A stretch of DNA of 5,792 bases from UBA4416 sp040389965 (GTDB lineage Bacteria > Bacteroidota > Bacteroidia > B-17B0 > Aurantibacillaceae). Numbering within the stretch: position 1 is the stretch's first letter; every line of letters starts with the position of its first letter. Shown here one piece after another: positions 4,979 to 5,792 of this stretch. Below the pieces are notes generated by a model that was not told where the DNA came from, did not search any database, and saw nothing but the letters and a program-made list of their open reading frames with translations. The stretch spans positions 1-5,792 of the forward strand of contig JAZJZF010000072.1 in assembly GCA_040389965.1 (NCBI GenBank). Reading direction: 5' to 3'. Both the position numbers and the translations under genes were made by a program.

Positions 4979-5785
4979 ATGCCAAACCCAAGATCACGGT
5001 TCGCGAAATTTGAATACAATGCTGAGGATTACGATAACAGCATTGCTATTCAAAAATTCAATAAAGCACCATTTCGGGAACACTTTATGGGTTCCCGTAA
5101 GAAAATACTTGTGTATGACACAATGATTGCTACCACGTCCACTAATAACAATTTGATATTAAACGGGCTTACAAAATCTAAATTCATTGCATTCTTAGGC
5201 AGGTTCCAAAAGCAATTGTATAAAAGGTTCCGAACTATTGAGCAACTCTACAATATCAATATTAAATTTAAGGGCATAAGCAGGGGCGCTAATACAAAAT
5301 TGTGGGAGACAATGAAGCCTGGAAGGTATTTTTATAATATCGATTTAAAAAAGGCTTATTGGCAGATCGGGAATAAACTTGGGTACCTGGATTATAATTT
5401 ATTTAATGATTACATAGAAAACGACGCCTACAAATCTGCGATGCGTTACTGCTTTTCTTTTTTGGCCCGAAAAAACTACATGGTATACCATGGCCCGAAA
5501 GGTGATATCAAAATGATGTGCGACACATCCGCATTAAATAAGGTCTATGAAAACATAAGACATCAATTATACAATGAAATTGCCTCAGCCAAAAAGGGTT
5601 GTAAAAATGTGGTAGAATGGAATATTGATGGGGTATCAGTGTTAAGCAGTGAAGTGGACCAGGTTTGTAAACGATTTAAAGATGCGGGTCTGCTGTATAA
5701 AATAACTGAGTGTAGGAAAATAGATGAATACACCTACAGTTCTGGAAATAAAATTAAAAATTTCAAAAGAAAACCTAAATCATAG
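4979..5785 (+). CDS. Hypothetical protein with polymerase palm-like motifs
   Basis: A 268-aa protein; the ATG is 6 bp after the previous stop, so it is in the same operon. RYFYNIDLKKAYWQIGNKLGYL (starting at 116, Asp122) resembles the D-x-x-x-x-Y motif A of family B DNA polymerases. YKSAMRYCFSFLARKNYMVYHG (starting at 151) occupies the place of motif B, and VEWNIDGVSV (212-221, Asp217) resembles motif C (DTD-S/G) with its first Asp replaced by Asn. The order and spacing are right for a palm, but the protein is far shorter than a normal family B polymerase, with no room for an exonuclease or full thumb. I recall similar phage proteins annotated only as hypothetical. It may be a degenerate or minimal polymerase-like protein; activity is doubtful. 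The basic ending (KIKNFKRKPKS) could bind nucleic acid. Confidence 0.75.
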   Translation: MPNPRSRFAKFEYNAEDYDNSIAIQKFNKAPFREHFMGSRKKILVYDTMIATTSTNNNLILNGLTKSKFIAFLGRFQKQLYKRFRTIEQLYNINIKFKGISRGANTKLWETMKPGRYFYNIDLKKAYWQIGNKLGYLDYNLFNDYIENDAYKSAMRYCFSFLARKNYMVYHGPKGDIKMMCDTSALNKVYENIRHQLYNEIASAKKGCKNVVEWNIDGVSVLSSEVDQVCKRFKDAGLLYKITECRKIDEYTYSSGNKIKNFKRKPKS

Positions 5786-5792
5786 GATAATT

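Noticed and set aside
4828..5019. 63-codon open frame on the - strand
   Set aside because: It is antisense across the junction of two well-supported + strand genes and has no leader or family resemblance.

Overview
The window is AT-rich and looks like Bacteroidota DNA, most likely from a phage, prophage or related mobile element. Three things point there: a promoter matching the Bacteroidota consensus (TTG, 19 bp, TATATTTG at 198-227), A-rich leaders without clear Shine-Dalgarno sites before most genes, and gene families I recall from gut and environmental Bacteroidota phages. All confident genes are on the + strand, tightly packed, and probably form one or two operons. I ran no database searches; family names come from motif recognition.

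The centre of the window (about 1656-3680) is a compact diversity-generating retroelement (DGR). It has two tandem small target genes (1656-2132 and 2134-2505), each with a 70-bp variable repeat (VR1 1979-2048, VR2 2361-2430), one non-coding template repeat (TR 2541-2610), and a DGR-type reverse transcriptase (2727-3680) with YMDD and LGNYLSQ motifs. In the 50-nt core, every TR-VR difference (6 in VR1, 11 in VR2) is at a template adenine, and none of the 32 non-adenine positions differ in either copy. This is the signature of adenine-directed mutagenic retrohoming. The TR lies inside a predicted long-range stem (2512-2525 with 2628-2640), a 10-bp perfect inverted repeat sits at the end of the second target gene, and no Avd-like accessory gene is visible.

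Left flank: the last 40 codons of an unidentified gene (2-124) ending in a terminator-like hairpin, an AT-rich promoter region, a gene with a possible primase/polymerase-type (AEP-like) core (260-1018), and an RNA-ligase-family gene broken by an apparent single-base deletion near 1151 (1029-1636). Right flank: a 98-aa phage-type protein coupled to the RT by an ATGA overlap (3677-3973), a 53-aa possible ribbon-helix-helix protein (3984-4145), an unrecognised 274-aa protein with a charged linker and C-terminal coiled coil (4148-4972), and a 268-aa protein with palm-like acidic motifs (4979-5785).

Together the genes suggest a phage-like nucleic-acid-metabolism region carrying a DGR that diversifies two small paralogous proteins. 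The most unusual points are the paired internal-VR targets served by one template, the stem enclosing the TR, the TR being in frame with the second target beyond its stop codon, and the compact palm-like ORF.
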